Positions 35,776 to 44,216 of a DNA stretch of 64,000 bases are shown here, piece by piece. The stretch is taken from NCBI RefSeq assembly GCF_022348185.1, contig NZ_JAKRFD010000007.1:1-64000 (forward strand). Reading direction: 5' to 3'. Every line of letters starts with the position of its first letter. Position 1 is the first letter of the stretch. The notes beneath the pieces were generated by a model that saw only the letters and a program-made list of their open reading frames with translations, had not been told where the DNA came from and made no database searches. The DNA comes from Epibacterium sp. Ofav1-8 (GTDB lineage: Bacteria; Pseudomonadota; Alphaproteobacteria; Rhodobacterales; Rhodobacteraceae). The translations under genes and the position numbers were made by a program.

Positions 35776-36792
35776 ATGAAGAAACTTCTGATGACCACCA
35801 TTGCCGGTGTCGGCTTGATGGCAGGCGCCGCACAGGCGCAGGACACGGTGACGGCCTGCCTGATCACCAAGACAGACACCAACCCTTTCTTTGTAAAGAT
35901 GAAAGAGGGCGCCACCGCCAAGGCCGAGGAACTGGGTATGGAGCTCAAGTCCTTTGCGGGCAAGATCGACGGCGATCATGAAACGCAGGTGGCCGCGATC
36001 GAGACCTGCATCGCCGATGGCGCCAAGGGGATCCTGCTGACCGCTTCGGATACGTCGTCCATCGTGCCCGCCGTGCAGCAGGCGCGGGATGCGGGCTTGC
36101 TGGTGATCGCGCTCGATACTCCGCTCAGCCCGATCGACGCGGCGGATGCGACCTTTGCCACCGACAACTTCCTTGCCGGCGAGCTGATCGGCCAGTGGGC
36201 TGCGGCCGCATTGGGAGATGAGGCCGAAAATGCCAAGATCGGCATGCTCGATCTCGCCGTCAGCCAGCCGACCGTTGGCGTCCTGCGCGATCAGGGCTTC
36301 CTCAAGGGCTTTGGCATCGACCTGGGCGATCCGAACAAATGGGGCGACGAGACCGACCCGCGCATTGTTGGCAACGACGTCACCGCCGGCAACGAGGAAG
36401 GCGGCCGGAAGGCGATGGAGAACCTGCTCGCCAAGGATCCGATGATCAACGTGGTCTACACCATCAACGAACCCGCGGCCGCAGGGGCCTATGAGGCGTT
36501 GAAATCCATCGGGCGCGAAAACGATGTGCTGATCGTGTCCGTCGATGGCGGCTGCCCCGGTGTGCAGAACGTCAAGGACGGTGTGATCGGTGCCACCTCG
36601 CAGCAATATCCGCTGATGATGGCATCGCTCGGCGTTGAGGCGATCAAGAAATGGGCCGACGAAGGTGTGAAGCCGGAGCCGACCCCGGGCAAAGAGTTCT
36701 TCGACACCGGTGTTGCACTGGTGACCGACAAGCCCGTGGACGGTGTCGACAGCATCGACACCACCGAAGGGACCAATCTCTGCTGGGGCTGA
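35776..36792 (+). CDS. frcB: Fructose ABC transporter periplasmic binding protein
   Basis: This 338-residue periplasmic protein has a signal peptide (residues 1-21, ending 'GAAQAQ') and a Peripla_BP_4 sugar-binding fold ('[17 protein letters not shown]', '[22 protein letters not shown]', '[17 protein letters not shown]', '[16 protein letters not shown]'). Together with FrcC, FrcA, a kinase and a divergent ROK repressor it matches the frc high-affinity fructose system of rhizobia, which also takes mannose and ribose. ATG 35776 follows GGGAGGAG. A large hairpin separates it from the permease gene. Confidence 0.9.
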   Translation: MKKLLMTTIAGVGLMAGAAQAQDTVTACLITKTDTNPFFVKMKEGATAKAEELGMELKSFAGKIDGDHETQVAAIETCIADGAKGILLTASDTSSIVPAVQQARDAGLLVIALDTPLSPIDAADATFATDNFLAGELIGQWAAAALGDEAENAKIGMLDLAVSQPTVGVLRDQGFLKGFGIDLGDPNKWGDETDPRIVGNDVTAGNEEGGRKAMENLLAKDPMINVVYTINEPAAAGAYEALKSIGRENDVLIVSVDGGCPGVQNVKDGVIGATSQQYPLMMASLGVEAIKKWADEGVKPEPTPGKEFFDTGVALVTDKPVDGVDSIDTTEGTNLCWG

Positions 36793-36857
36793 TCCGTGTG
36801 GGACGGCGCGGTCTCTTGACCCGCTGACCTGATCTGGTTTCCCGGATCGATTTTGAA

Positions 36858-36885
36858 AAGGGGCGGCGCGCGTTCGCCGCCCCTT
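36858..36885 (+). terminator. Stable hairpin between frcB and frcC
   Basis: AAGGGGCGGCG (36858-36868) and CGCCGCCCCTT (36875-36885) form an 11-bp stem with a 6-nt loop, 66 bp after the frcB stop. No T tract follows beyond TT. In ABC operons such hairpins protect the binding-protein message and lower downstream expression, a likely role here. Confidence 0.65.
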
Positions 36886-36951
36886 CGCCCCAGACCACAA
36901 AAAAAACGACACAGACCAACCCCGCCAACCCGGGTGATTTGGAGGAGTATC

Positions 36952-38013
36952 ATGTCAACCCCGCAGAGCTATGAGGCCGCGGTTGCCGGTAGCCCGGACA
37001 AGGTGGCCGAGTTCGACCACGGCCCGCAGAGTTTCATTCAAAAGCTCCAGCATGCGCTGCATGTGACACCGTCTCTGGTGCCGCTGATCGTGTTGGTGCT
37101 GTCCATCGTGATTTTCGGCCTGCTTCTGGGCGCGAAATTCTTCTCGCCCTTTGCGCTGACGCTGATCCTCCAGCAGGTGGGGATCGTTGGGATCGTCGCC
37201 TGTGCGCAGTCGCTGGTGATCCTGACCGCCGGTATCGATCTGTCGGTCGGGGCCATCATGGTGCTGTCGTCGGTGGTGATGGGGCAGTTCACTTTCCGCT
37301 ATGGATTGCCGCCGGTGATGGGGGTGGCCTGTGGCCTCGTTTGCGGCATGATCTGTGGCTATATCAATGGCTGGCTTGTGGCCAAGATGAAGCTGCCGCC
37401 CTTTATCGTGACCTTGGGCATGTGGCAGATCGTGCTGGCGACAAACTTCCTCTATTCCGCCAATGAAACCATCCGCAGCCAGGAAATTTCCGAGCAGGCT
37501 GCGTTCCTGCAGTTCTTTGGTGAAAAGATCAAAGTGGGCGGAGCCGTCTTCACCTATGGGGTGATCTTCCTCATCGCGCTGGTGCTGATCCTGGCGTATG
37601 TCCTGCGCCACACGGCGTGGGGGCGACATGTCTATGCGGTCGGCGATGACAAGGATGCAGCAGAGCTGTCCGGTGTGAACACCGACAAGGTGCTGATTTC
37701 CGTCTATGTCCTTTCCGGATTGATCTGCGCCTTTGCGGGCTGGGCCCTGATCGGCCGTATCGGATCGGTGTCTCCGACCTCGGGCCAGCTGGCCAATATC
37801 GAATCCATCACCGCTGTGGTGATCGGGGGAATCTCGCTCTTTGGCGGACGCGGCTCCGTGCTTGGTACCTTCTTCGGGGCGCTCATCGTGGGCGTCTTCA
37901 CCCTGGGTCTGCGCCTTCTGGGGGCGGACGCGCAATGGACATATCTCCTCATCGGCGTGCTCATCATCGCCGCCGTGGCTGTGGACCAGTGGATCAGAAA
38001 GGTATCGGTGTAA
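36952..38013 (+). CDS. frcC: Fructose ABC transporter permease
   Basis: The 353-residue polytopic protein belongs to the RbsC/FrcC permease family, with about ten membrane helices from residue 40 onward. It has the conserved 'VILTAGIDLSVGAIMVLSSVV' block and 'GRIGSVSPTSGQLANIESITAVVIGGISLFGG' coupling region. A 35-residue polar N-terminus precedes the first helix. I chose ATG 36952 with GGAGGAG 5-11 bp upstream. Its stop shares a base with the frcA start (TAATG). Confidence 0.92.
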   Translation: MSTPQSYEAAVAGSPDKVAEFDHGPQSFIQKLQHALHVTPSLVPLIVLVLSIVIFGLLLGAKFFSPFALTLILQQVGIVGIVACAQSLVILTAGIDLSVGAIMVLSSVVMGQFTFRYGLPPVMGVACGLVCGMICGYINGWLVAKMKLPPFIVTLGMWQIVLATNFLYSANETIRSQEISEQAAFLQFFGEKIKVGGAVFTYGVIFLIALVLILAYVLRHTAWGRHVYAVGDDKDAAELSGVNTDKVLISVYVLSGLICAFAGWALIGRIGSVSPTSGQLANIESITAVVIGGISLFGGRGSVLGTFFGALIVGVFTLGLRLLGADAQWTYLLIGVLIIAAVAVDQWIRKVSV

Positions 38014-38789
38014 TGCAACCCATTCTCAAAGGCCGCAATCTGGTCAAACGCTACGGCAAGGTGACCGCGCTCGATCACTGTGACTTTGACCTGATGCCGG
38101 GGGAAATCCTCGCGGTGATCGGGGACAATGGCGCCGGTAAATCCACCCTGATCAAGGCACTGTCGGGCGCGGTGATCCCGGACGAGGGCACTGTGGAGCT
38201 GGACGGCAAACCGGTCGATTTCCACTCCCCCATCGACGCCCGGGAGGCAGGGATCGAGACGGTGTATCAAACGCTTGCCATGTCGCCCGCGCTTTCGATT
38301 GCCGACAACATGTTCATGGGGCGTGAACTGCGCAAGCCGGGCTGGCGGGGTCAGGTCCTGCGCCAGTTGGACCGCAGCCGGATGGAGGAGATCGCCCGCG
38401 AAAAGCTCAACGACCTGGGTCTGTTGACGATCCAGAACATCAACCAGGCGGTGGAAACCCTGTCAGGCGGTCAGCGCCAGGGTGTGGCCGTGGCGCGGGC
38501 TGCCGCGTTCGGGTCGAAGGTGATTATCCTCGACGAGCCGACGGCCGCGCTTGGCGTCAAGGAAAGCCGCCGGGTGCTGGAGTTGATCCAGGACGTGAAA
38601 TCGCGCGGTATTCCGATCATTCTCATCAGCCACAACATGCCGCATGTGTTTGAGGTCGCAGACCGCATCCATGTGCATCGCCTGGGCAAGCGGCTTTGCG
38701 TGATCGACCCGAAACAACACGAAATGTCGGATGCGGTGGCCTATATGACCGGTGCCAAGGAACCAGATCCGGCGCTTTCTGCGGCATGA
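38013..38789 (+). CDS. frcA: Fructose ABC transporter ATP-binding protein
   Basis: A 258-residue single ABC domain with Walker A 'GDNGAGKST', signature 'LSGGQRQGVAVARA', Walker B 'VIILDEPTAAL' and switch His in 'ILISHNMPHV'. Unlike RbsA/XylG it has only one nucleotide-binding domain, as in rhizobial FrcA. The open frame extends upstream, but ATG 38013 overlaps the frcC stop by one base and matches family length. It overlaps the kinase gene by 4 bp. Confidence 0.92.
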   Translation: MQPILKGRNLVKRYGKVTALDHCDFDLMPGEILAVIGDNGAGKSTLIKALSGAVIPDEGTVELDGKPVDFHSPIDAREAGIETVYQTLAMSPALSIADNMFMGRELRKPGWRGQVLRQLDRSRMEEIAREKLNDLGLLTIQNINQAVETLSGGQRQGVAVARAAAFGSKVIILDEPTAALGVKESRRVLELIQDVKSRGIPIILISHNMPHVFEVADRIHVHRLGKRLCVIDPKQHEMSDAVAYMTGAKEPDPALSAA

Positions 38790-39412
38790 TGCAGGTGGCC
38801 GAAGAGGCGCTCTGCGCAGCGGTTCTGAGCCGTCTCGACCTCCATGCCGACAAACGCTGTCTGGTGGCGCTATCGGGCGCCCCGGGCAGCGGCAAGTCGA
38901 CGCTGTCGGGCCCTTTGGCGCAGCAGATGACGGAGCAGGGGATCGCGGCCGAGGTGGTGCCTATGGATGGGTTTCACCTGGACAACGGGCTGCTGGAAAA
39001 GCGGGATCTCTTGGCGCGCAAAGGGGCGCCGGAGACCTTTGACCTGGCCGGGTTTTCCCATCTGTGCCGCAGGCTCCGGCATGAGGATCACGTGATCTAT
39101 CCGCTGTTCGACCGCAACCGAGACGCGGCAATCGCAGGTGCGGGGGAGGTCACGCCGGCGTGTCGCGTCGTCATTGTCGAAGGCAACTATCTTCTGTTTG
39201 ACGAACCCGGCTGGCGTGATCTTTTCCGGCTGTGGGACGTGTCGATCCGAATGGAGGTGCCGCTCGCGGAACTGGAAACACGCCTGATCCGGCGCTGGCG
39301 GCAGCAGGGGCTAGGTCCCGAAGCTGCACTGGTGCGTGCGCGTTCCAATGATCTTGCAAATGCGGCGCGGATTGCAGCCGCGCAGCTGCCGGCTGACCTG
39401 ATGGTGGGCTAA
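38786..39412 (+). CDS. frcK: Sugar kinase of the frc operon (uridine-kinase-like P-loop kinase)
   Basis: The 208-residue P-loop kinase has Walker A 'LSGAPGSGKSTLSGPL', a substrate-binding 'VVPMDGFHLDN' and 'VIVEGNYLLFDEPGW', the pattern of the PRK/uridine kinase group to which FrcK belongs. It probably phosphorylates imported fructose in the cytosol; Pgi and the Entner-Doudoroff enzymes 6-12 kb away could then use the product. It starts in the frcA stop (ATGA) and closes the operon. Fructose as substrate is inferred from context. Confidence 0.85.
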   Translation: MMQVAEEALCAAVLSRLDLHADKRCLVALSGAPGSGKSTLSGPLAQQMTEQGIAAEVVPMDGFHLDNGLLEKRDLLARKGAPETFDLAGFSHLCRRLRHEDHVIYPLFDRNRDAAIAGAGEVTPACRVVIVEGNYLLFDEPGWRDLFRLWDVSIRMEVPLAELETRLIRRWRQQGLGPEAALVRARSNDLANAARIAAAQLPADLMVG

Positions 39413-39437
39413 GGCCGGGAGGCCCGGGTCAGACCTC

Positions 39438-39478
39438 CGCCCCCGTATCCGACATCGCCCCCGTACCCGACCTCGCCC
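39438..39478. repeat. 18-bp tandem repeat, about 2.3 copies
   Basis: CGCCCCCGTATCCGACAT (39438-39455) is followed directly by CGCCCCCGTACCCGACCT (39456-39473) and a partial third copy CGCCC. It lies just after frcK and before a convergent gene; no function is evident. Confidence 0.6.
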
Positions 39479-39499
39479 AAGGAGGCGGGGCAAACGGGT

Positions 39500-40051
39500 C
39501 TAGCCATGGGCGGCGTCGCCGGTTGCGGAGGAAGCCGCCTCGGCAGGCGGCAGGCTGTTCAGGAACCCTCGCACATCGCTGAGACTGCGCAGCACATGGA
39601 TTTGCTTCTCCGCTGGAGCGTGCTGGATCAGGTGCTGGATTTGCTGCCGCGATGTGTGGCGTGTGCGCCAGATGAAACGAAAGAAGTCGAGGTTGAATTG
39701 CTCGGGGCAGCCCTCGGGCATATCCGGGCGACTACGTCCCCAGTAAAGAGCAGAGCGACGGATTACCCGCCAGAACCGCAAACCAAGCGGAACATCAAGC
39801 CAGATCACCGTATCGGCACGCGACAGGCGCTCTCTCCATGTTGCGGAATGGCCCCCTTCGAAGATCCATTCCGGGCGCGCATGGACCTCCGCGCAGCGGC
39901 GGGTTTTTTCATCCCGTGGGCGCTCCACCCACCCGGGTGCCCAATGAATGTGATCGATATGAACCACCGGCAGCCCCGTGCGGGCGCCGAGTTTGCGTGC
40001 CAGTGTGGATTTGCCGGAGCCCGGTTGGCCAATGATCATTACCCGTTTCAT
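39500..40051 (-). CDS. P-loop NTPase of the adenylate-kinase-like / topology-modulation (FlaR) type
   Basis: The 183-residue protein starts with Walker A 'MIIGQPGSGKSTLARKLG', then 'VVHIDHIHWAPGW' and 'PEWIFEGGHSATW', the order seen in proteins annotated as DNA topology modulation protein FlaR-related. A 'RADTVIWLDVPLGLRFWRVIRR' core strand follows. The C-terminal ~30 residues are Ala/Glu-rich and variable. I chose ATG 40051 because it lies directly before the P-loop strand. It is probably a small-molecule or nucleotide kinase of unknown substrate, possibly co-transcribed with the epimerase-like gene 122 bp upstream. Confidence 0.8.
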   Translation of the reverse strand: MKRVMIIGQPGSGKSTLARKLGARTGLPVVHIDHIHWAPGWVERPRDEKTRRCAEVHARPEWIFEGGHSATWRERLSRADTVIWLDVPLGLRFWRVIRRSALYWGRSRPDMPEGCPEQFNLDFFRFIWRTRHTSRQQIQHLIQHAPAEKQIHVLRSLSDVRGFLNSLPPAEAASSATGDAAHG

Positions 40052-40135
40052 TCCAGACTCCCGGCCAGTTAATGTGCGTCGATACCCAAGGCGACGAGAG
40101 CTACCACCAGGGGTTGCATATGACAAGGCGCGTCG

Positions 40136-40176
40136 CGCGCCATGCGTGGCGCGTATTGATCCCGCTGCCGGGATCA
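40136..40176 (-). terminator. Two adjacent hairpins after the epimerase-like gene
   Basis: TGATCCCG/CGGGATCA (40157-40164 and 40169-40176) includes the epimerase stop codon, and CGCGCCA/TGGCGCG (40136-40142 and 40147-40153) follows on the minus strand. Neither has a T tract, so attenuation or mRNA protection is more likely than full termination. Confidence 0.45.
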
Positions 40177-41049
40177 CGCCGGCGGGAAGCACTGCCTCAG
40201 ATCCGTGTATCGCGGTGCCCAGCCCGTCGCCTGTGCAAGGCGCCTTGCAGAGAGCCGTTGATCGAGCATGGGACCCTCCGCCCAGGCGCCTTCACTGGCC
40301 AGCACCTCGGCTCGGGAACGGCAGACGTAGGGGGTGGTTTGCCCGTGAGAGCGTGCAAGGATACCTGCGATCTCTGCCACCGGAACGCCGGTCTGAGCGA
40401 CCGCATTGTAATGCCCCGTGAGCCCCTGCAGCTCGAGCAGCAGGCGATAGGCCCGCGCCAGGTCGTCTCGGTGAATGAGCGGCCAGCGGGTGCTGGCCTT
40501 TCCCCAGATCTCGATCGGGCGTTGTGTCCGGACCTGCCGGAGCATCTGCTCCAGCACGCCACCTTCGGCGTGGTAGACCATGGCGGGATGAAGGACGGCG
40601 GTTGAAAGTGCAGGCGACGCCAGGAGGCGCCGGGCGTGGTCCACCATCCAGGCAAAGGCGGGGATCGGCGCGAAGCGATCCGTCTCGGTGGCAAGGGTAC
40701 CGCCGGTGTCACCATAGAGCCAGCACCCACCGGTATAGACCACACGCAGAGGTGTCGCGCGCTTTTCAGCCTGTTTGAGCAACATGCGCACGACGCCGAG
40801 GTCGGCGGCGGCCATGTTGTTGTCAAAGGTGGCAGCGGCGTGGATCACGGCCTCCTGATCCTGGAGGGCATCTGCCCAACCGTCCGGGTCACATAGATCG
40901 CCAGCAAGGGGTGTTGCCCCGAGTTTGGCGACGGTCGCGGCACTGCGTTGCGACCGGCACAGGGCGGTGACGTCATGCCCTGTGCCGAGCAGTTCTTTTA
41001 GGATGGCTGTGCCGATGGTGCCGGTGGCACCAAGCAGGAAAACGCGCAT
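40174..41049 (-). CDS. NAD(P)-binding epimerase/dehydratase-family protein
   Basis: The 291-residue protein is an extended short-chain dehydrogenase. It has the N-terminal NAD(P)-binding 'VFLLGATGTIGTAILKEL', then 'LAGDLCDPDGW' and 'AVIHAAATFD'; the catalytic Tyr region is less typical ('YTGGCWLYGDTGG', no clear YxxxK). Atypical members act as oxidoreductases, NmrA-like redox sensors or epimerases, so no substrate is assigned. A perfect 16-bp palindrome with SoxR/MerR-box geometry lies 43 bp upstream, suggesting stress-responsive expression. Confidence 0.82.
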   Translation of the reverse strand: MRVFLLGATGTIGTAILKELLGTGHDVTALCRSQRSAATVAKLGATPLAGDLCDPDGWADALQDQEAVIHAAATFDNNMAAADLGVVRMLLKQAEKRATPLRVVYTGGCWLYGDTGGTLATETDRFAPIPAFAWMVDHARRLLASPALSTAVLHPAMVYHAEGGVLEQMLRQVRTQRPIEIWGKASTRWPLIHRDDLARAYRLLLELQGLTGHYNAVAQTGVPVAEIAGILARSHGQTTPYVCRSRAEVLASEGAWAEGPMLDQRLSARRLAQATGWAPRYTDLRQCFPPA

Positions 41050-41091
41050 GGATCAGACCTCTGCAAAAGGATGTCCAGCTCTCTGTGCAGG

Positions 41092-41107
41092 CTCAACCAT
41101 GGTTGAG
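41092..41107. promoter_or_regulatory. Perfect 16-bp palindrome CTCAA-N6-TTGAG upstream of the epimerase-like gene
   Basis: CTCAACCATGGTTGAG is fully self-complementary. It has the CTCAA-N6-TTGAG geometry of SoxR boxes, but the centre differs from the SoxR consensus. On the minus strand a TTGCCC precedes it with about 19 bp to CACAGA, the long spacer typical of MerR-family promoters, although that -10 is poor. No MerR-family gene is in the window. Confidence 0.5.
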
Positions 41108-41205
41108 GGCAAGCGTTTTCTCGGCAGGGGGGCCTAGGTTTATAGGCCGGGTCCGCCAACGGGAAGGTTAGACAGCGGACGCGCATGAACGTGGCCCGGC
41201 AGTAA

Positions 41206-41229
41206 ACGGGGCGCTGTGGCGCGCCCCGT
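41206..41229 (-). terminator. Terminator after the molybdenum hydroxylase operon
   Basis: ACGGGGCGC (41206-41214) and GCGCCCCGT (41221-41229) form a 9-bp stem with a 6-nt loop. On the minus strand it is followed by TTACT, and it lies 30 bp after the large-subunit stop. Confidence 0.7.
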
Positions 41230-41258
41230 CTGAGTTTGATCGGTCGTCGGTGCGGCCC

Positions 41259-43448
41259 TTAGGCGAAATAGACGCCAGCCTCTGCCATCGGCAGTTCGGC
41301 CACAACGGTTTCACCTGCGGAAAGACCTGCGATCGCATTGGCCAGGGCAGGTGCCGACGGCGGCGTGCCCGGTTCGCCAATACCTGTCGGGGCAATGGTG
41401 GAAGGCACGATATGGGTTTCGATCTGCTTGATGTCAGAGATCCGAAGAGGCTCATAGTCCGGGAAGTTCGATTGCTCCACCTCACCGCCGGCGAGGGTGA
41501 TCTGATCTCGCATGGCATGACCGATCCCGTATCCGATACCGCCTTCCAGCTGGGCTCTGATCACATCCGGGTTGATGGCGATGCCGCAGTCGACCGCGGC
41601 GGTGACCTTTTCGATCACGATGCCATCATCCGGATTGCCGGAGACCTCTACGACCTCGGCGACATAGGATCCGAACGACTTGTGCACGGCGATGCCCTGG
41701 CTGCGTCCTTCGGGGGCCTGACCCCAACCGGCCTTTTCCGCGACCAGTTTCAGAACGCCTGCCTTGCGGGTCTGATCGGCGCCGTCGCCGGTCAGATGGG
41801 CGAGGCGGAATTCGACCGGATCCCGTCCCGCGGCGCGGGCGGCCATATCCATCATGGTTTCCATGACGTAGGCCGTGTGGGTGTGCCCAACCGAGCGCCA
41901 CCACAGCACCGAGGTTGCCTTTTGCGTGTCGGTGAGGCCAACCGCCATGCCGGGGATCTGATAGGGGCTGTCGCCAATACCCTCGACCGAGGAATGATCG
42001 ACACCGTCGTGAACGGACATGGGTTCAAACGCGGTGCCTTTCATGATCGACTGGCCGGCGACCTGGTGTTCCCAGCCCGCAATCGTGCCATCCGCGTTCA
42101 ACCCGACACGCACCTTATGGCCAAACGCGGGGCGATAGTAGCCGCCGCGAATGTCGTCTTCGCGGGTCCAGACCAGTTTGACCGGGCGTGAGCGATCCGT
42201 CATCGCAAAGGCGAGACCCGCTTCTACCTGATAGTCCGCATCCGGTGTCGCGCGGCGCCCGAAGGACCCACCTGCGAGCATTGTCTTGATGTGGATCTTC
42301 TCCGCCGGCAGGTCAAAGATCTGCTGATAGGCCATATGCGGCCCGGTCGGCATCTGGGCGCCATCATGCAGCACGATGTCCCCCTCGGCGGTCTGCTCGA
42401 TGGTGCAGTTCAAGGGCTCCATCGGCGCATGCGCCAGCAAGGGGAAATAGAAGGTCTGCTCCAGGACGGTATCCGCCGCGTCCACGGCGGATTTGACAGC
42501 CGCGCGATCCGCCTTGTTGACGTTATAGGTGGGCTCCCCGTCGAGCGCGGTCATGATCTCCTCGCGGATTTCCGCGCTTGATCGGGTTTCAGCCGCGGCC
42601 ATGTCCCATTCGACCTCCAGCGCCTCGCGGGCCTGGATCGCCGCCCAGGTGTTTTCCGCATAGACCGCAACGCCGTGTTTGGTGGGCAGGGTCTGGGCCA
42701 TGATGAAGCCTTTGACGTCCTTCGCGGCGCTGTCATCGAAGGAGACCACAAGCCCGCCGCGCTGCGGCGTGCGCTTGATCATGGTGACCATCTGGTTGGG
42801 CAGCTGCACATCTATGGCGAATTGCGCCTGACCATTGACCTTGGCCGGGCTGTCGAGGCGGCGGGTCTCGGGGCTGCCGATGATTTTCCACTCCGACGGC
42901 GCGCGCAAACGCGGGTTTTCCGGCGGCGTCATCTCGGCGGCAGCGGCGACAAAATCGCGCAGCGGCGCGCTGTTGTCCGCGCCGGTGATCTGACCGTCGA
43001 CGATGTCGAGCGTCGCCGGGTCAACGCCCCAGGCCTGTGCGGCGGCGGCAATCAGCATTTCGCGGGCGGTGGCCCCGGCGGTGCGGTATTGTTCCCAGGA
43101 ATTGGCGATCGCGGTGGAGCCGCCAGTGCCCTGAAAGGCGCCAAAAAACAGGTTGTTGTAGACCTGCGGATCGGAAGGGGCAAATTCGAAATCGATCTGC
43201 TCCATGGTCACGCCAAGCTCTTCGGCGATGATGGTGCTGAGGCCGGTGGAGGGGCCCTGACCCATTTCGAAGTGCTTGACGATGGCAAAGACCTTGCCAT
43301 TGGCATCGATTTTCACAAACGGGGTGAGCATGGCGTCGGCGGATTGACCTGCGGCCATGGCGCCCTTGGCGGTGGCGCCGACAAACAGGACGGCACCGGC
43401 TGCGGCTGCGGATTTCAGGAACCCGCGACGGGAGGTGTTCAAGGTCAT
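41259..43448 (-). CDS. Molybdopterin-binding subunit of a xanthine-oxidase-family hydroxylase (IorB-like)
   Basis: The 729-residue protein begins with a twin-arginine signal ('TSRRGFLKSAAAAGAVLFVG'), so the enzyme is exported folded with its cofactor. The rest is the large subunit of isoquinoline 1-oxidoreductase-like or aldehyde dehydrogenases, with 'HFEMGQGPSTGLSTIIAEE' near the cofactor, 'GGSFGRRATPDADYQVEAG' and the C-terminal 'GIGEPGTPPSAPALANAIAGLSA' containing the catalytic-Glu region. I chose ATG 43448 to keep the signal; the frame stays open upstream. The partner iron-sulfur gene ends 4 bp before. No cytochrome c gene, often the third component, is adjacent. Substrate unknown. Confidence 0.88.
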   Translation of the reverse strand: MTLNTSRRGFLKSAAAAGAVLFVGATAKGAMAAGQSADAMLTPFVKIDANGKVFAIVKHFEMGQGPSTGLSTIIAEELGVTMEQIDFEFAPSDPQVYNNLFFGAFQGTGGSTAIANSWEQYRTAGATAREMLIAAAAQAWGVDPATLDIVDGQITGADNSAPLRDFVAAAAEMTPPENPRLRAPSEWKIIGSPETRRLDSPAKVNGQAQFAIDVQLPNQMVTMIKRTPQRGGLVVSFDDSAAKDVKGFIMAQTLPTKHGVAVYAENTWAAIQAREALEVEWDMAAAETRSSAEIREEIMTALDGEPTYNVNKADRAAVKSAVDAADTVLEQTFYFPLLAHAPMEPLNCTIEQTAEGDIVLHDGAQMPTGPHMAYQQIFDLPAEKIHIKTMLAGGSFGRRATPDADYQVEAGLAFAMTDRSRPVKLVWTREDDIRGGYYRPAFGHKVRVGLNADGTIAGWEHQVAGQSIMKGTAFEPMSVHDGVDHSSVEGIGDSPYQIPGMAVGLTDTQKATSVLWWRSVGHTHTAYVMETMMDMAARAAGRDPVEFRLAHLTGDGADQTRKAGVLKLVAEKAGWGQAPEGRSQGIAVHKSFGSYVAEVVEVSGNPDDGIVIEKVTAAVDCGIAINPDVIRAQLEGGIGYGIGHAMRDQITLAGGEVEQSNFPDYEPLRISDIKQIETHIVPSTIAPTGIGEPGTPPSAPALANAIAGLSAGETVVAELPMAEAGVYFA

Positions 43449-43452
43449 GATC

Positions 43453-43917
43453 TCAGGCCTCCATGATTTCGGATGCGCGCAGTACGGCGGCGCGGATGCG
43501 TTGATAGGTGGCGCAGCGGCAGGCGTTGCCCCACATGTAGCTGTCGATGTCGTCGGCGGTGGGTTTGGGCGTTTCGCGCAGCAGGCCGACGGCGGACATG
43601 ATCTGGCCGGACTGGCAATAGCCGCATTGCACCACGTCCAGCTCGGTCCAGGCCTGCTGGACGGCGGCGCCGATCTTGTCGTCCTGCATGGCCTCAATGG
43701 TGGTGATTTCGGCATCCTCGATGTCGTCGACATAGGTCTGGCACGAGCGCACCGGCTCGCCATCCAGATGCACGGTGCAGGCGCCGCAGGAGGCAACGCC
43801 ACAGCCAAATTTCGTGCCGGTCATCTTGAGGTCATCGCGGATCACCCAGAGCAGCGGGGTGCCTGGTTCGGCGTCGACCGTCTTGGTCTCGCCGTTGATT
43901 TTAAGGGTAAAGCTCAT
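43453..43917 (-). CDS. (2Fe-2S) subunit of the molybdenum hydroxylase (IorA-like)
   Basis: The 154-residue protein has both family [2Fe-2S] clusters: the plant-type set Cys39, Cys44, Cys47 and Cys59, and the helical set Cys98, Cys101, Cys133 and Cys135 ('QCGYCQSGQ', 'NACRC'). It moves electrons from the molybdenum centre of the next gene product. It lacks its own signal peptide, so it would be exported by hitch-hiking on the Tat-targeted large subunit. It is the first gene of the operon, and direct repeats upstream suggest AraC-type control. Confidence 0.92.
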   Translation of the reverse strand: MSFTLKINGETKTVDAEPGTPLLWVIRDDLKMTGTKFGCGVASCGACTVHLDGEPVRSCQTYVDDIEDAEITTIEAMQDDKIGAAVQQAWTELDVVQCGYCQSGQIMSAVGLLRETPKPTADDIDSYMWGNACRCATYQRIRAAVLRASEIMEA

Positions 43918-44070
43918 GGCTTAGGATCTCCTGTTGGGGTGGCGGCCCATCCTGAACCGGTGAGCCAATGCCTGCAGGGCGACGGCGGGCGGGGCAAAGC
44001 GCGTGCCGCGAAGCCGTCTGGTGGTATCTAAAAGATAGGCGGCAGGGGGGCAGGTTCAAAAACAATTGAT

Positions 44071-44098
44071 GCCAATGTTCATGCAGATGAGGCCAATG
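44071..44098. promoter_or_regulatory. Direct repeats 21 bp apart upstream of the molybdenum hydroxylase operon
   Basis: GCCAATG occurs at 44071-44077 and again at 44092-44098 in the same orientation, spaced exactly 21 bp, two helical turns. AraC-family proteins bind such half-sites. The pair lies about 155-180 bp upstream of the iron-sulfur subunit start, and an AraC-family gene is the next gene upstream. Confidence 0.5.
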
Positions 44099-44133
44099 GT
44101 GTTTCGCGTCAGGCTGCGCCTGACACGACCGGC

Positions 44134-44164
44134 GGGGGCGCGGGCTCGTTGAGCCCGCGCCCCC
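44134..44164 (-). terminator. Very stable G/C hairpin after the AraC-type gene
   Basis: GGGGGCGCGGGCTC (44134-44147) and GAGCCCGCGCCCCC (44151-44164) form a perfect 14-bp stem with a 3-nt loop, 53 bp after the AraC-type stop. It probably ends that transcript, although there is no T tract. A smaller inverted repeat GTCAGGC/GCCTGAC is at 44109-44125. The whole stretch resembles a palindromic intergenic element. Confidence 0.6.
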
Positions 44165-44216
44165 GCGCCCCCGAACCGATGTCAGGCAGAGGCCTCCTGC
44201 CGTTGGACGCCCGGGT

